Shown one piece after another: positions 8,751-15,871 of a stretch of 46,220 bases of DNA. The first letter of the stretch is position 1. Each line of letters starts with the position of its first letter. Source of the DNA: Bradyrhizobium forestalis (GTDB lineage: Bacteria > Pseudomonadota > Alphaproteobacteria > Rhizobiales > Xanthobacteraceae); assembly GCF_002795245.1 (NCBI RefSeq), contig NZ_PGVG01000049.1:1-46220 (forward strand), read 5' to 3'. The position numbers were made by a program, and so were the translations under genes. The notes under the pieces are model-generated. The model was not told the DNA's origin. It was given only the letters and a program-made list of their open reading frames with translations, and did not search any database.

Positions 8751-9497
8751 CTAGAACCAGCGCTCGCCGACGAACACGGTGTCGCCCGGTGCCAGGGGCG
8801 TGCCGAGCGGCACCACGGCGCGCATGGCGCCACCGTTCTCGGTGTGCGTGACGGTGACCATGTCGCGCTTGGCGCGCGGCGAGAAACCGCCAGCGATGGC
8901 GACCGCACTCTCGACCGTCATGTTCGGCACATAAGGATATTGGCCGGGCGCGAGGACCTCGCCGAGAATGAAGAACGGACGATAGGCCTCGATCTCGACC
9001 GCGACCGAGGGCTCGCGGATGTAGCCGTTGCGCAGACGTGCGGCGATCTCGCCGGCAAGGCCCGCCGTGGTGCGGCCGCGCGCCGGCACGGCGCCGATCA
9101 GCGGCATGGTGATGGAGCCGCCGGCGTCGATCGAATAGCTGTTGGTGAGACCTTCCTGGCCGTAGACCACGACGCGAAGCTTGTCGCCGGCGTCGAGATG
9201 GTAGGAGGCGCCATTGCGCACCGGCGCTGCCATCGGCGCGCCGTAGCCGACCGGCATGGGTGCGGGCGAGGCGGCAAAGGAATTGCGCAGCGCGCCGATG
9301 GCGCCGCCGCCGTCGGCGACGACAACCGGCTGCGGCGCGCTATAGGGCTGGCCATAGGCCATCGCATCGAGATCGGGACGGGGCTGCACCATCGCGACCG
9401 GGCTCGCGGTCTGCATGCAGCCGCCCAGGGCGAGCGCGGCGGACGCTGCCAAGGACGCTGCCAAGATCGACCATCTAAACGCGCGTGCAACCGGCAC
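8751..9497 (-). CDS. Outer-membrane polysaccharide export lipoprotein (Wza/KpsD-type)
   Basis: A 248-residue protein with a lipoprotein signal ending LALGGC (Cys27). A low-complexity linker to about 110 follows, then the polysaccharide export domain (YHLDAGDKLRVVVYGQE to EPSVAVEIEAY), and an SLBB-like part (FFILGEVLAPGQYPYVPNM). Such proteins form the outer-membrane channel for exopolysaccharide. It is short for the family and stands alone: no polymerase, flippase or tyrosine kinase is nearby. I chose GTG at 9497, which has AGGGA about 9 bases upstream. The longer open frame starts inside a repeat element, and its extra 57 residues translate that repeat. Confidence 0.85.
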   Translation of the reverse strand: MPVARAFRWSILAASLAASAALALGGCMQTASPVAMVQPRPDLDAMAYGQPYSAPQPVVVADGGGAIGALRNSFAASPAPMPVGYGAPMAAPVRNGASYHLDAGDKLRVVVYGQEGLTNSYSIDAGGSITMPLIGAVPARGRTTAGLAGEIAARLRNGYIREPSVAVEIEAYRPFFILGEVLAPGQYPYVPNMTVESAVAIAGGFSPRAKRDMVTVTHTENGGAMRAVVPLGTPLAPGDTVFVGERWF

Positions 9498-9584
9498 CGG
9501 ACCTATCCCTCGAAACGAGACGGGTCCAGTGATGCACCGGTTATGGTTAATAAAGCGTTTGCGGGAGCGCCGGTGACGGCGGCC

Positions 9585-9743
9585 ACCCTCCCCTGGAGGG
9601 GGAGGGTCGCTACGCATGAAGCGAAGCGGAATGCGTAGCGGGGTGGGGTGATCTCTCCACACGAACACTGTTGGACGTGGAGAGACCGTTACCCCACCCC
9701 GCTCGCGCTGCGCGCGATCGACCCTCCCCCTCCAGGGGAGGGT
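9585..9743. repeat. Palindromic intergenic element, family E copy 1
   Basis: The outer arms are self-complementary CCCTCCCCTGGAGGGG blocks. Inside are a stem GCTACGCAT/ATGCGTAGC around a GAAGCGAAGCGGA loop (9609-9639), conserved GGGGTGGGGTGA, a stem TCTCTCCAC/GTGGAGAGA, and conserved CACCCCACCCCGCTCGCGCT. Copies with the same architecture are at 29983-30143 and 46103-46220. Confidence 0.9.
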
Positions 9744-9771
9744 AAGGGTCGCAGGCTTCGTCGACTTACGA

Positions 9772-10428
9772 CTACGCGCTCACGCCCGCGCCGATCGGGC
9801 AAGACACGCCGGTGCCGCCGAGGCCGCAATAGCCGGCGGGATTCTTCGCCAGATATTGCTGATGGTAATCCTCGGCGAAATAGAATTCGCCGGCGGGGGC
9901 GATCTCGGTGGTGATGGTGCCGAGGCCCTTGGCGGAAAGCGCCTTCTGATAGAGCGCCTTCGACTGCTCTGCCGCCTTCTGCTGCGCATCGGAATAGGTG
10001 TAGATCGCGCTTCGGTACTGCGTGCCGACGTCGTTGCCCTGGCGCATGCCCTGCGTCGGGTTGTGGCTCTCCCAGAACGTCTTCACGAGCTTCTCGTAAG
10101 AGATCCTGTTCGAATCGAACACGACCAGCACCACTTCGGTGTGGCCGGTGCGGCCCGAGCAGACTTCCTCATAGGTCGGGTTCGGCGTGTGACCGCCGGC
10201 ATAGCCGACGGCAGTCACGTGGACGCCGTCACCGAGCTCCCAGAACTTGCGCTCGGCGCCCCAGAAGCAGCCGAGGCCGAACACCGCCTGCTCGAGGCCG
10301 CCCGGATAAGGCGGCTTCAGCGTCGCGCCGTTGACGAAATGGGTGATCGCGGTCGGGATGGCCTGCGTACGGCCCGGCAGCACCTCAGTTGCGCTCGGCA
10401 ATGCGGTGGTCTTGCGCATGAACAGCAT
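9772..10428 (-). CDS. msrA: Peptide-methionine (S)-S-oxide reductase
   Basis: MsrA reduces methionine-S-sulfoxide in proteins and free amino acid after oxidative damage. The 218-residue protein has the active site GCFWGAE with catalytic Cys54, the substrate-binding GYAGG motif, and C-terminal Cys201 (AGYCGLGG) and Cys210 that can resolve the sulfenic acid. This matches the longer, E. coli-like MsrA form with about 40 extra N-terminal residues. I chose the ATG at 10428, preceded by GGAG at proper spacing, over one 13 codons upstream. No msrB is adjacent. No signal peptide is seen, so it is probably cytoplasmic. Confidence 0.95.
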   Translation of the reverse strand: MLFMRKTTALPSATEVLPGRTQAIPTAITHFVNGATLKPPYPGGLEQAVFGLGCFWGAERKFWELGDGVHVTAVGYAGGHTPNPTYEEVCSGRTGHTEVVLVVFDSNRISYEKLVKTFWESHNPTQGMRQGNDVGTQYRSAIYTYSDAQQKAAEQSKALYQKALSAKGLGTITTEIAPAGEFYFAEDYHQQYLAKNPAGYCGLGGTGVSCPIGAGVSA

Positions 10429-10592
10429 GACGGATCTCCGAAGCGAGCTGTCCGTCGCTTGAGCCAAGCGGGAAACCAGGCAGCTCAGGCGCCGTGCTCG
10501 CGATGAGGTGGGACTATAGGCATCTACGCGGCCAGAGGCAGCCCTGTTACGCGGCCGCCAGCTCCAGGCTCAGTCGCGACGGGAATTGAAGA

Positions 10593-10910
10593 TCAATCCC
10601 GGGAATAGCCGATCAACGGCTTGCGCGGACGGAACAGGATCATCAGCAGGATGCCCAAAATGCCGAGGACGGCGAAGACCGGCTGCTCCAGCACAAGGCG
10701 GATCACCGAGGTCCAGAGCCAGGGCGCCTTGGCCTCGACCCAGGTGCGGAACGCCGACTGGCTGGCCTGATTGATGTCGTTCCAGAACTGGCCGAACCGG
10801 GTGAATTTGAGGGACTGGTCCGCCACCCAGCGGGCGCCGTCATAGACCATGAAGATGAACCCGCCGGCGAGCAGCAACAGCCCAATCAGTCGGAAAAAGC
10901 CGCGGATCAT
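10593..10910 (-). CDS. Small membrane protein of unknown function
   Basis: A 105-residue protein with two predicted membrane segments, about residues 5-23 and 77-92. Between them is an amphipathic stretch rich in Trp and Phe (ARWVADQSLKFTRFGQFW...). It ends in a short basic tail, RPRKPLIGYSRD. I do not recognise a characterised family. It lies head to head with rpsT and upstream of msrA on the same strand, 164 bases apart, a gap in which I see nothing notable. Confidence 0.7.
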   Translation of the reverse strand: MIRGFFRLIGLLLLAGGFIFMVYDGARWVADQSLKFTRFGQFWNDINQASQSAFRTWVEAKAPWLWTSVIRLVLEQPVFAVLGILGILLMILFRPRKPLIGYSRD

Positions 10911-11331
10911 GCCTCACCTACGATAGCCGTCCGATCGGACGACCTCTTGGAACGTTGCCAGCCAATAGCCGGGCGACGGCAGAAATTCAACCTCTTCAGG
11001 GCGTTAGGGCGCCCATCCAGGCCGCCAAAGGCCGGATTTCCAGCTCCGAAAGCGTTGACGGTGCTAAAGACCCTCTCTATAAGGGCGCCAATTGGCGGTG
11101 GGCGCAATCCTGCCGCCGCTGTTCTTTGAGCAGTTGCAGGCACCTTGAGCTTCAAGACTCTCTTGGGGTTGAAGACTCTTTGGAGCCTCAGAGACAGCCG
11201 CAAGGCCGTCGCTCATGTTCCGGGAACGGCCAGCAACCGAACACCCTAAATCCGAGCGTCGATTACGCGGTCAAGCAAGCCGGCGCTATCCGACCAAGAC
11301 GCGACCGGTACCCGCAAAGGACATTGAGACC
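10911..11331. other. rpsT upstream region and leader
   Basis: About 420 bases between the divergent small membrane protein and rpsT. It holds a strong rpsT promoter (11055-11083) and then a leader of roughly 240 nucleotides. The leader contains CTTGA/TCAAG (11144-11156) and near-direct repeats of AAGACTCT, giving GACTC sites at 11156 and 11174. A long structured leader fits the known feedback control of S20 synthesis in E. coli, but the details here are inference. Confidence 0.55.
11055..11083 (+). promoter_or_regulatory. Sigma-70-type promoter of rpsT
   Basis: TTGACG (11055-11060) and TATAAG (11078-11083) are separated by exactly 17 bases. Each differs from the housekeeping consensus at one position. 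Transcription would start near 11090 and run into rpsT, as expected for a highly expressed ribosomal protein gene. Confidence 0.7.
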
Positions 11332-11598
11332 ATGGCCAATACCACTTCCGCCAAGAAAGCGACGCGCAAGATCGCCCGCCGCACCGCCGTCAACAAGTCG
11401 CGCCGCACCCAGATGCGCGGCGCCGTGCGCACCGTCGAGGAAGCCATCAAGAGCGGCGATCGCGCTGCTGCCGTGAAGGCACTCGCGACTGCCGAGCCCG
11501 CCTTGATGCGCGCCGCCCAGCGCAACATCATTCACAAGAACAACGCCAGCCGCAAAGTCTCGCGCCTCACCGCGCAGATCGCCAAGCTCGCCAAGTAG
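11332..11598 (+). CDS. rpsT: 30S ribosomal protein S20
   Basis: This 88-residue, strongly basic protein binds 16S rRNA early in 30S assembly. The N-terminus MANTTSAKKATRK and the helical body with RNIIHKNNASRKVSRL are typical S20. The length is normal for the family. The open frame extends upstream, but MANT... is the conserved start, with AAAGG 11 bases before it. The gene has its own promoter and intrinsic terminator. Its position just upstream of dnaA is the usual alphaproteobacterial order. Confidence 0.97.
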   Translation: MANTTSAKKATRKIARRTAVNKSRRTQMRGAVRTVEEAIKSGDRAAAVKALATAEPALMRAAQRNIIHKNNASRKVSRLTAQIAKLAK

Positions 11599-11682
11599 TC
11601 TTGCGAAGTAGTCTTGCGAAGTCATCGCGCGAAATCATCTCGCGGCATCATCTGATCGGTCGACCCGGTCAGCGCGTCAAAC

Positions 11683-11709
11683 AGCCCGGCATCGCGCCGG
11701 GCTTTTTTG
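11683..11709 (+). terminator. Rho-independent terminator of rpsT
   Basis: Perfect 8-bp stem AGCCCGGC/GCCGGGCT with a 5-base loop, followed by TTTTTTG. It ends the rpsT transcript about 85 bases after the stop and isolates it from dnaA. Confidence 0.9.
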
Positions 11710-11871
11710 TTGACTGTCATATTCACGCAAGCAGTCACGCGAAGCTCGATCTTCGCTTGGACGATTTGCATCGTCTGCGTTATTCTTCGTCCCGTAGTTC
11801 TACCGGACGGTGTACTGCAACGGCGCAAACTTCACTGCGTTGCAAAAACTGCTGTGCCGCGGGCTCGAATT

Positions 11872-12211
11872 GAATCCGCGACCGAGAAGGGCTCTGCACA
11901 CCGTAGATTCACCGGAAGGTGTGTCACGGTGGAGTTACCCTGCAAAACGAGTCTCGAAAAGCGATGACTCAATAATCACTTATCAACATAGCAACGACAA
12001 GCATTTGGAAAATTCGCCCGCACGTCGAGCGCGTGACGAATTTGTAAAAAAATTTTGGCGGTGGCCGGGAATTGTCACATGAGCTGCGGCATTCTCGATT
12101 CTGTGCACGGATTCAAAAACTTGCTTCGCAGCCTGTGAACAAGTCGCGCGCGGCGTTAACCGAGGTCAAGTTTTTTGGTGCCTCAAGTGTGAATCAATTT
12201 CGTTGCGAGTC
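11872..12211. promoter_or_regulatory. Cluster of eight GANTC (CcrM) sites upstream of dnaA
   Basis: GANTC occurs at 11872, 11906, 11949, 11966, 12097, 12110, 12191 and 12207. About one would be expected by chance in 340 bases. GANTC is the target of the cell-cycle methylase CcrM in Alphaproteobacteria, and in Caulobacter dnaA transcription responds to its methylation state. The cluster suggests the same type of control here. Confidence 0.6.
11980..11988 (+). promoter_or_regulatory. Candidate DnaA box
   Basis: TTATCAACA differs from the TTATCCACA consensus at one base. It lies within the GANTC cluster and next to AT-rich sequence, which suggests autoregulation of dnaA or an origin element. 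Confidence 0.45.
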
Positions 12212-12583
12212 TTTCCGCTTAGTGTATTCCTTAAGTCGTCAGCGGCGCCCACGATCTTCAGACCAGCGCGGTTTAGGAAACGGGGCGAGCGTGCAAATCG
12301 GCGGCGATGTGCACGTAGGCGACGCTTCAACAAGCGATGTCGGTACAAAACCCATAGCAATGTGGGAATGGTAGTTATTTGTCTGAATGTCTCCAAGCGG
12401 GATCTTCTCGCTCGCGCCAAGCGCAATGAGAGACATCGCAACGCTACCCCGGCGCCGCAAGGTGGCGAAGTCGAGCGGACGACCAGTACATTGGGCAGGC
12501 ATCCGCGACAGGAGTACGGCGCGGTTGTCTTCAGGACACGCAGGACCTTGTCGTGAGCGATCACGGCAGGACGGGGAGGTATC

Positions 12584-12697
12584 ATGTCTTACGGACTCAA
12601 CGCGGTATTGAAGCACGTTTCCTATTCCAGCGATGCCGTTCCAGCTCCGTCGGATCTCCAGCCCCCCGCGTGTGACGGAGCGCCGAGTACGCGCTGA
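12584..12697 (+). CDS. Possible 37-codon leader ORF upstream of dnaA
   Basis: ATG at 12584 is preceded by GGGGAGGT, the best ribosome binding site in the gap, at 4-base spacing. The frame runs 37 codons to TGA at 12695-12697, about 175 bases before dnaA. The product begins MSYGLNAVLKHVSYSS and becomes Pro-rich. I recognise no family. It could be a small protein, a leader peptide that modulates dnaA expression, or chance. Confidence 0.35.
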   Translation: MSYGLNAVLKHVSYSSDAVPAPSDLQPPACDGAPSTR

Positions 12698-12872
12698 CCT
12701 CGCGACCCCTCCATCTCTGACATCGCTGATCTGACCTGCGGCGTTCGCGCCGAATGGTCGAGCCATGCCTGACGATGGACTCGCTCGAGGTCGCGCCACT
12801 TCAGGGACCGTGGCAGGAACCCTGCATGGCGCTCACAACGCAACTATATCTCTCAAGAGAAGTTTTCTGACG

Positions 12873-14282
12873 ATGACAATGGAACAGGATCGCTGGTCAC
12901 GCGTGAAGGGTCGGCTGCGCTCGAGCGTTGGCGAGGACGTCTACACGAGCTGGTTTGCACGCATGGATCTGGAAGGCGTGCAGGACGAGAGCGTGCGGCT
13001 CTCGGTGCCGACGCGATTCCTGAAGAGCTGGATCCAGGCCCATTATGCCGAGCGCGTGCTGTCGTGCTGGCAGGCCGAGATGCCGGAAGTGCATCGCATC
13101 GACCTCACCGTTCGCTCCGCGGTGCGTCCGGTGGCGCAGCCGAAGGAAGCGCCCGCGCCGGTCGAGGCGCGCCGCGCGCCGACGCCGGAGCTGCGCTCGA
13201 CCGCGACCGCGCCGGTCTCGGCCAATCACGACGCGCTCGGCGGCTCGCCGCTGGATCCGCGCCTGACCTTCGCGAGCTTCGTCGTCGGCCGCTCCAACAC
13301 GCTGGCGCATGCCGCCGCGCGTCAGGTCGCCGAGGGACGTCGCGGCGATCCCGTCATGTTCAACCCGCTCTACATTCATGCCGGCGTCGGCCTCGGCAAG
13401 ACACATCTCTTGCAGGCCGTGACCTGGGCCGGCAATTCCGGCAACGAGCGCAAGGTGCTGTATCTCACGGCGGAGAAATTCATGTACGGCTTCGTCGCTG
13501 CGCTGAAGACGCAGACGGCGCTGGCCTTCAAGGAAGCACTGCGCGGCATCGACGTGCTCGTGATCGACGATCTCCAATTCCTGCAAGGCAAGTCGACGCA
13601 GGCCGAGTTCTGTCACACGCTGAACGCGCTGATCGACGCCGGCCGCCAGGTCGTGATCGCGGCCGACCGTCCGCCGTCCGACCTCGAAAGCCTCGATGAC
13701 CGCGTGCGCTCGCGGCTCGCCGGCGGACTCGTGGTCGAGATGGGCTCGCTCGGCGAGGAGCTGCGCCACGGCATCCTGAAGTCGCGCGTCGCGGCGGCCC
13801 GCGCCCATCATGCGACGTTCGAGGTGCCCGAGGAGGTGCTGCATTATCTGGCGCGCACCATCACCCATAACGGCCGCGACCTCGAGGGCGCGATCAACCG
13901 TCTGCTCGCGCATTCCAAGCTCAACAACCGGCCGGTGACGCTGGAGATGGCGGAGCACGAGGTGCGTGACCTGGTGCGGCCGCAGGAGCCCAAGCGGATC
14001 AAGATCGAGGACATCCAGCGCGTGGTGGCGCGGCAGTATAATGTCAGCCGCTCCGACCTGTTGTCCTCGCGCCGCACCGCCAACGTGGTCCGTCCGCGCC
14101 AGGTGGCGATGTACCTCGCCAAGACGCTGACCCTGCGCTCGCTGCCCGAGATCGGCCGCCGCTTCGGCGGGCGCGACCACACCACCGTGCTGCACGCGGT
14201 GCGCAAGATCGAGGCGCTGGTCTCCAAGGACACGGCGCTGTCCGAAGAGGTCGAGTCGCTGAAGCGCCAGCTTCAGGAATAA
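12873..14282 (+). CDS. dnaA: Chromosomal replication initiator protein DnaA
   Basis: DnaA binds DnaA boxes, oligomerises with ATP and opens the origin. The 469-residue protein has domain I at 1-90, a variable linker with Pro/Ala-rich sequence, and the AAA+ domain with Walker A GVGLGKTH (Lys176) and Walker B VLVIDDLQF (near 232). The C-terminal DNA-binding domain has the signature RFGGRDHTTVLHAV. I chose ATG at 12873 with CAAGAGAAG upstream; a second ATG lies two codons later. The frame extends 36 codons further upstream without family similarity. Length is normal. A hairpin with a short U tract follows, so dnaN probably has its own promoter. Confidence 0.97.
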   Translation: MTMEQDRWSRVKGRLRSSVGEDVYTSWFARMDLEGVQDESVRLSVPTRFLKSWIQAHYAERVLSCWQAEMPEVHRIDLTVRSAVRPVAQPKEAPAPVEARRAPTPELRSTATAPVSANHDALGGSPLDPRLTFASFVVGRSNTLAHAAARQVAEGRRGDPVMFNPLYIHAGVGLGKTHLLQAVTWAGNSGNERKVLYLTAEKFMYGFVAALKTQTALAFKEALRGIDVLVIDDLQFLQGKSTQAEFCHTLNALIDAGRQVVIAADRPPSDLESLDDRVRSRLAGGLVVEMGSLGEELRHGILKSRVAAARAHHATFEVPEEVLHYLARTITHNGRDLEGAINRLLAHSKLNNRPVTLEMAEHEVRDLVRPQEPKRIKIEDIQRVVARQYNVSRSDLLSSRRTANVVRPRQVAMYLAKTLTLRSLPEIGRRFGGRDHTTVLHAVRKIEALVSKDTALSEEVESLKRQLQE

Positions 14283-14306
14283 AGGCCTAGGCCTCCTGCC
14301 ATTCTG

Positions 14307-14339
14307 CCGCCGCCTCGGCCATGCCCGGGCGGCGGTTTT
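14307..14339 (+). terminator. Probable terminator after dnaA
   Basis: An 8-bp perfect stem, CCGCCGCC/GGCGGCGG, with a 13-base loop is followed by TTTTC. It lies 25 bases after the dnaA stop. The U tract is short, so termination may be partial. The remaining bases to dnaN (14340-14550) should hold the dnaN promoter, which I could not assign. Confidence 0.6.
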
Positions 14340-14550
14340 CGTTTGGGCGGTAAATCGTGGGAATCGTCCGGAACTGGCCCCCGATCCCTTGAATCCGCGG
14401 GCCATCCGAGCCACCTTGCGCGACCCTGACGGCTTTGGTCATATCGGGTGGATGACCCAGCCCACCGGGGGTCTTCGGTGCCGCGGCGCTTTTCGGCTGC
14501 CCGGCTTTTTCCAACGCTGTGTTTTCCTTGGGGATCGGGCGAGTAGTGCA

Positions 14551-15669
14551 ATGAAGGTTACGGTCGAACGCGCGCAACTCCTGAAATCGCTGGGCCATGT
14601 CCACCGCGTGGTCGAGCGCCGCAACACGATCCCGATCCTCGGCAACGTGCTGGTCCGGGCCGAGAACGCCAAATTGTCGCTGAAGGCGACCGACCTCGAC
14701 CTCGAGGTGACGGAGACGCTGCCGGCGGAAACCGCGACCGCGGGCTCCACCACCGTGCCGGCGCACATGTTCTACGACATCGTCCGCAAGCTGCCTGACG
14801 GCTCGCAGATCGTGCTGGAAGCCGATGGCGACCGCGCGGTGCTGGCGATCCGCGCCGGCCGCTCGCGCTTCACGCTGCAGACGCTGCCGGAGAATGACTT
14901 CCCGGATCTCGCCGCCGGCGACATGTCGCACTCCTTCTCGCTCGCCGCCAAGGACGTCAAGCGGCTGATCGACCGCACCCAGTTCGCGATCTCCACGGAA
15001 GAGACGCGCTACTACCTCAACGGCATCTATCTGCACGCCGCCGGCACGGCGAAGGCCGCAACGCTGCGCGGCGTCGCGACCGACGGCCACCGCCTCGCCC
15101 AGCTCGATCTGGTGCAGCCCAAGGGGGCCGAGGGCATGCCCGGCGTGATCGTGCCGCGAAAGACCGTCGGCGAGGTGCAGCGCCTGATCGAGGACACCGA
15201 GACCGAGATGACGATCGAGCTGTCGCAGGCAAAAATTCGCTTCACGATCGGTAACGTCGTGCTGACCTCAAAACTGATCGACGGCACCTTCCCCGACTAC
15301 GGCCGCGTCATCCCGCAGAACAACGACAAGGAGCTCGTCGTCGACAAGAAGGATTTCGAGAACGCGGTCGACCGCGTCTCCACCATCTCCAGCGAGCGCG
15401 GGCGGGCGGTCAAACTGTCGCTGTCGGCGGGCAAGCTGGTGCTGTCGGTGACCAATCCGGATTCCGGCAGCGCGACCGAAGAGCTCGAGGTCGAATACGC
15501 CGCCGACGCCCTCGATATCGGCTTCAACTCCCGCTATTTGCTCGACATCGCCGCCCAGATCGAAGGCGACGTCGCAACGCTCCGTCTCGCCGACCCCGGC
15601 TCGCCCACCCTGGTGCAAGACCGCGACGACAAGAGCGCGCTGTACGTGCTGATGCCGATGCGGGTGTGA
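14551..15669 (+). CDS. dnaN: DNA polymerase III beta subunit (sliding clamp)
   Basis: The 372-residue clamp dimerises into a ring that tethers DNA polymerase III to DNA. It starts MKVTVERAQLLKSLGHVHRVVERRNTIPILGNV, the typical beginning. It contains three successive clamp folds and ends with YVLMPMRV, the conserved C-terminal PMRL-like tail that lines the partner-binding pocket. The open frame continues 54 codons upstream, but the conserved start is at 14551. It is 268 bases from dnaA, with a terminator-like hairpin between, and upstream of recF in the usual order. Confidence 0.97.
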   Translation: MKVTVERAQLLKSLGHVHRVVERRNTIPILGNVLVRAENAKLSLKATDLDLEVTETLPAETATAGSTTVPAHMFYDIVRKLPDGSQIVLEADGDRAVLAIRAGRSRFTLQTLPENDFPDLAAGDMSHSFSLAAKDVKRLIDRTQFAISTEETRYYLNGIYLHAAGTAKAATLRGVATDGHRLAQLDLVQPKGAEGMPGVIVPRKTVGEVQRLIEDTETEMTIELSQAKIRFTIGNVVLTSKLIDGTFPDYGRVIPQNNDKELVVDKKDFENAVDRVSTISSERGRAVKLSLSAGKLVLSVTNPDSGSATEELEVEYAADALDIGFNSRYLLDIAAQIEGDVATLRLADPGSPTLVQDRDDKSALYVLMPMRV

Positions 15670-15697
15670 GGGGCGCCCTCTCGACCATCCATCGGAG

Positions 15698-15827
15698 CCG
15701 TAGGGTGGGCAATGCTCGCGCCGCAGCTCGAAGAGCGAAGGCGAAAGCGTGCCCACCATGCAGCGGCGCAGATCGCGGCCAGACGTGGGCACGGCGCGCG
15801 CAGAGCGCGCCTTTGCCCACCCTACGG
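15698..15827. repeat. Palindromic intergenic element, family A copy 2
   Basis: The 15-bp outer arms CCGTAGGGTGGGCAA (15698-15712) and TTGCCCACCCTACGG (15813-15827) are perfect inverted repeats. GTGCCCACCA and GTGGGCACGGCGCG occur inside, as in the copy at 1881-1973. It sits between dnaN and recF, co-directional genes, so it may also shape the polycistronic message. Confidence 0.9.
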
Positions 15828-15871
15828 CATGCTCCCGCAAAGGGAGAGCGCGCGCCCATGACGAATAGAAC

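Larger units (their letters stand above)
11710..12872. other. rpsT-dnaA intergenic region; dnaA control region and possible origin
   Basis: Nearly 1.2 kb without a conserved gene. The first 500 bases are unusually AT-rich for this window and carry eight GANTC sites between 11872 and 12211, plus a near-consensus DnaA box (11980-11988). They also have weaker box-like sequences on the minus strand (TTGTTCACA at 12134-12142, TGATTCACA at 12188-12196) and an A/T run at 12041-12056. A possible short ORF lies at 12584-12697. This surely contains the dnaA promoter. Whether it is also the replication origin is open, because in studied Caulobacter and Sinorhizobium the origin lies near hemE. Confidence 0.6.

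Noticed and set aside
12156..12170. CtrA-like site TTAACC-N5-TCAAG in the dnaA upstream region
   Set aside because: The second half-site does not match TTAA and spacing is uncertain.
12102..12315. Further DnaA-box-like words (TGTGCACGG, TGTGCACGT)
   Set aside because: Two or more mismatches from the consensus, so not counted as boxes.
12203..12799. Open frames on both strands in the rpsT-dnaA gap (117 and 186 codons)
   Set aside because: No recognisable family, poor ribosome binding sites, and Arg-rich composition. Only the short frame at 12584 has a good start signal.
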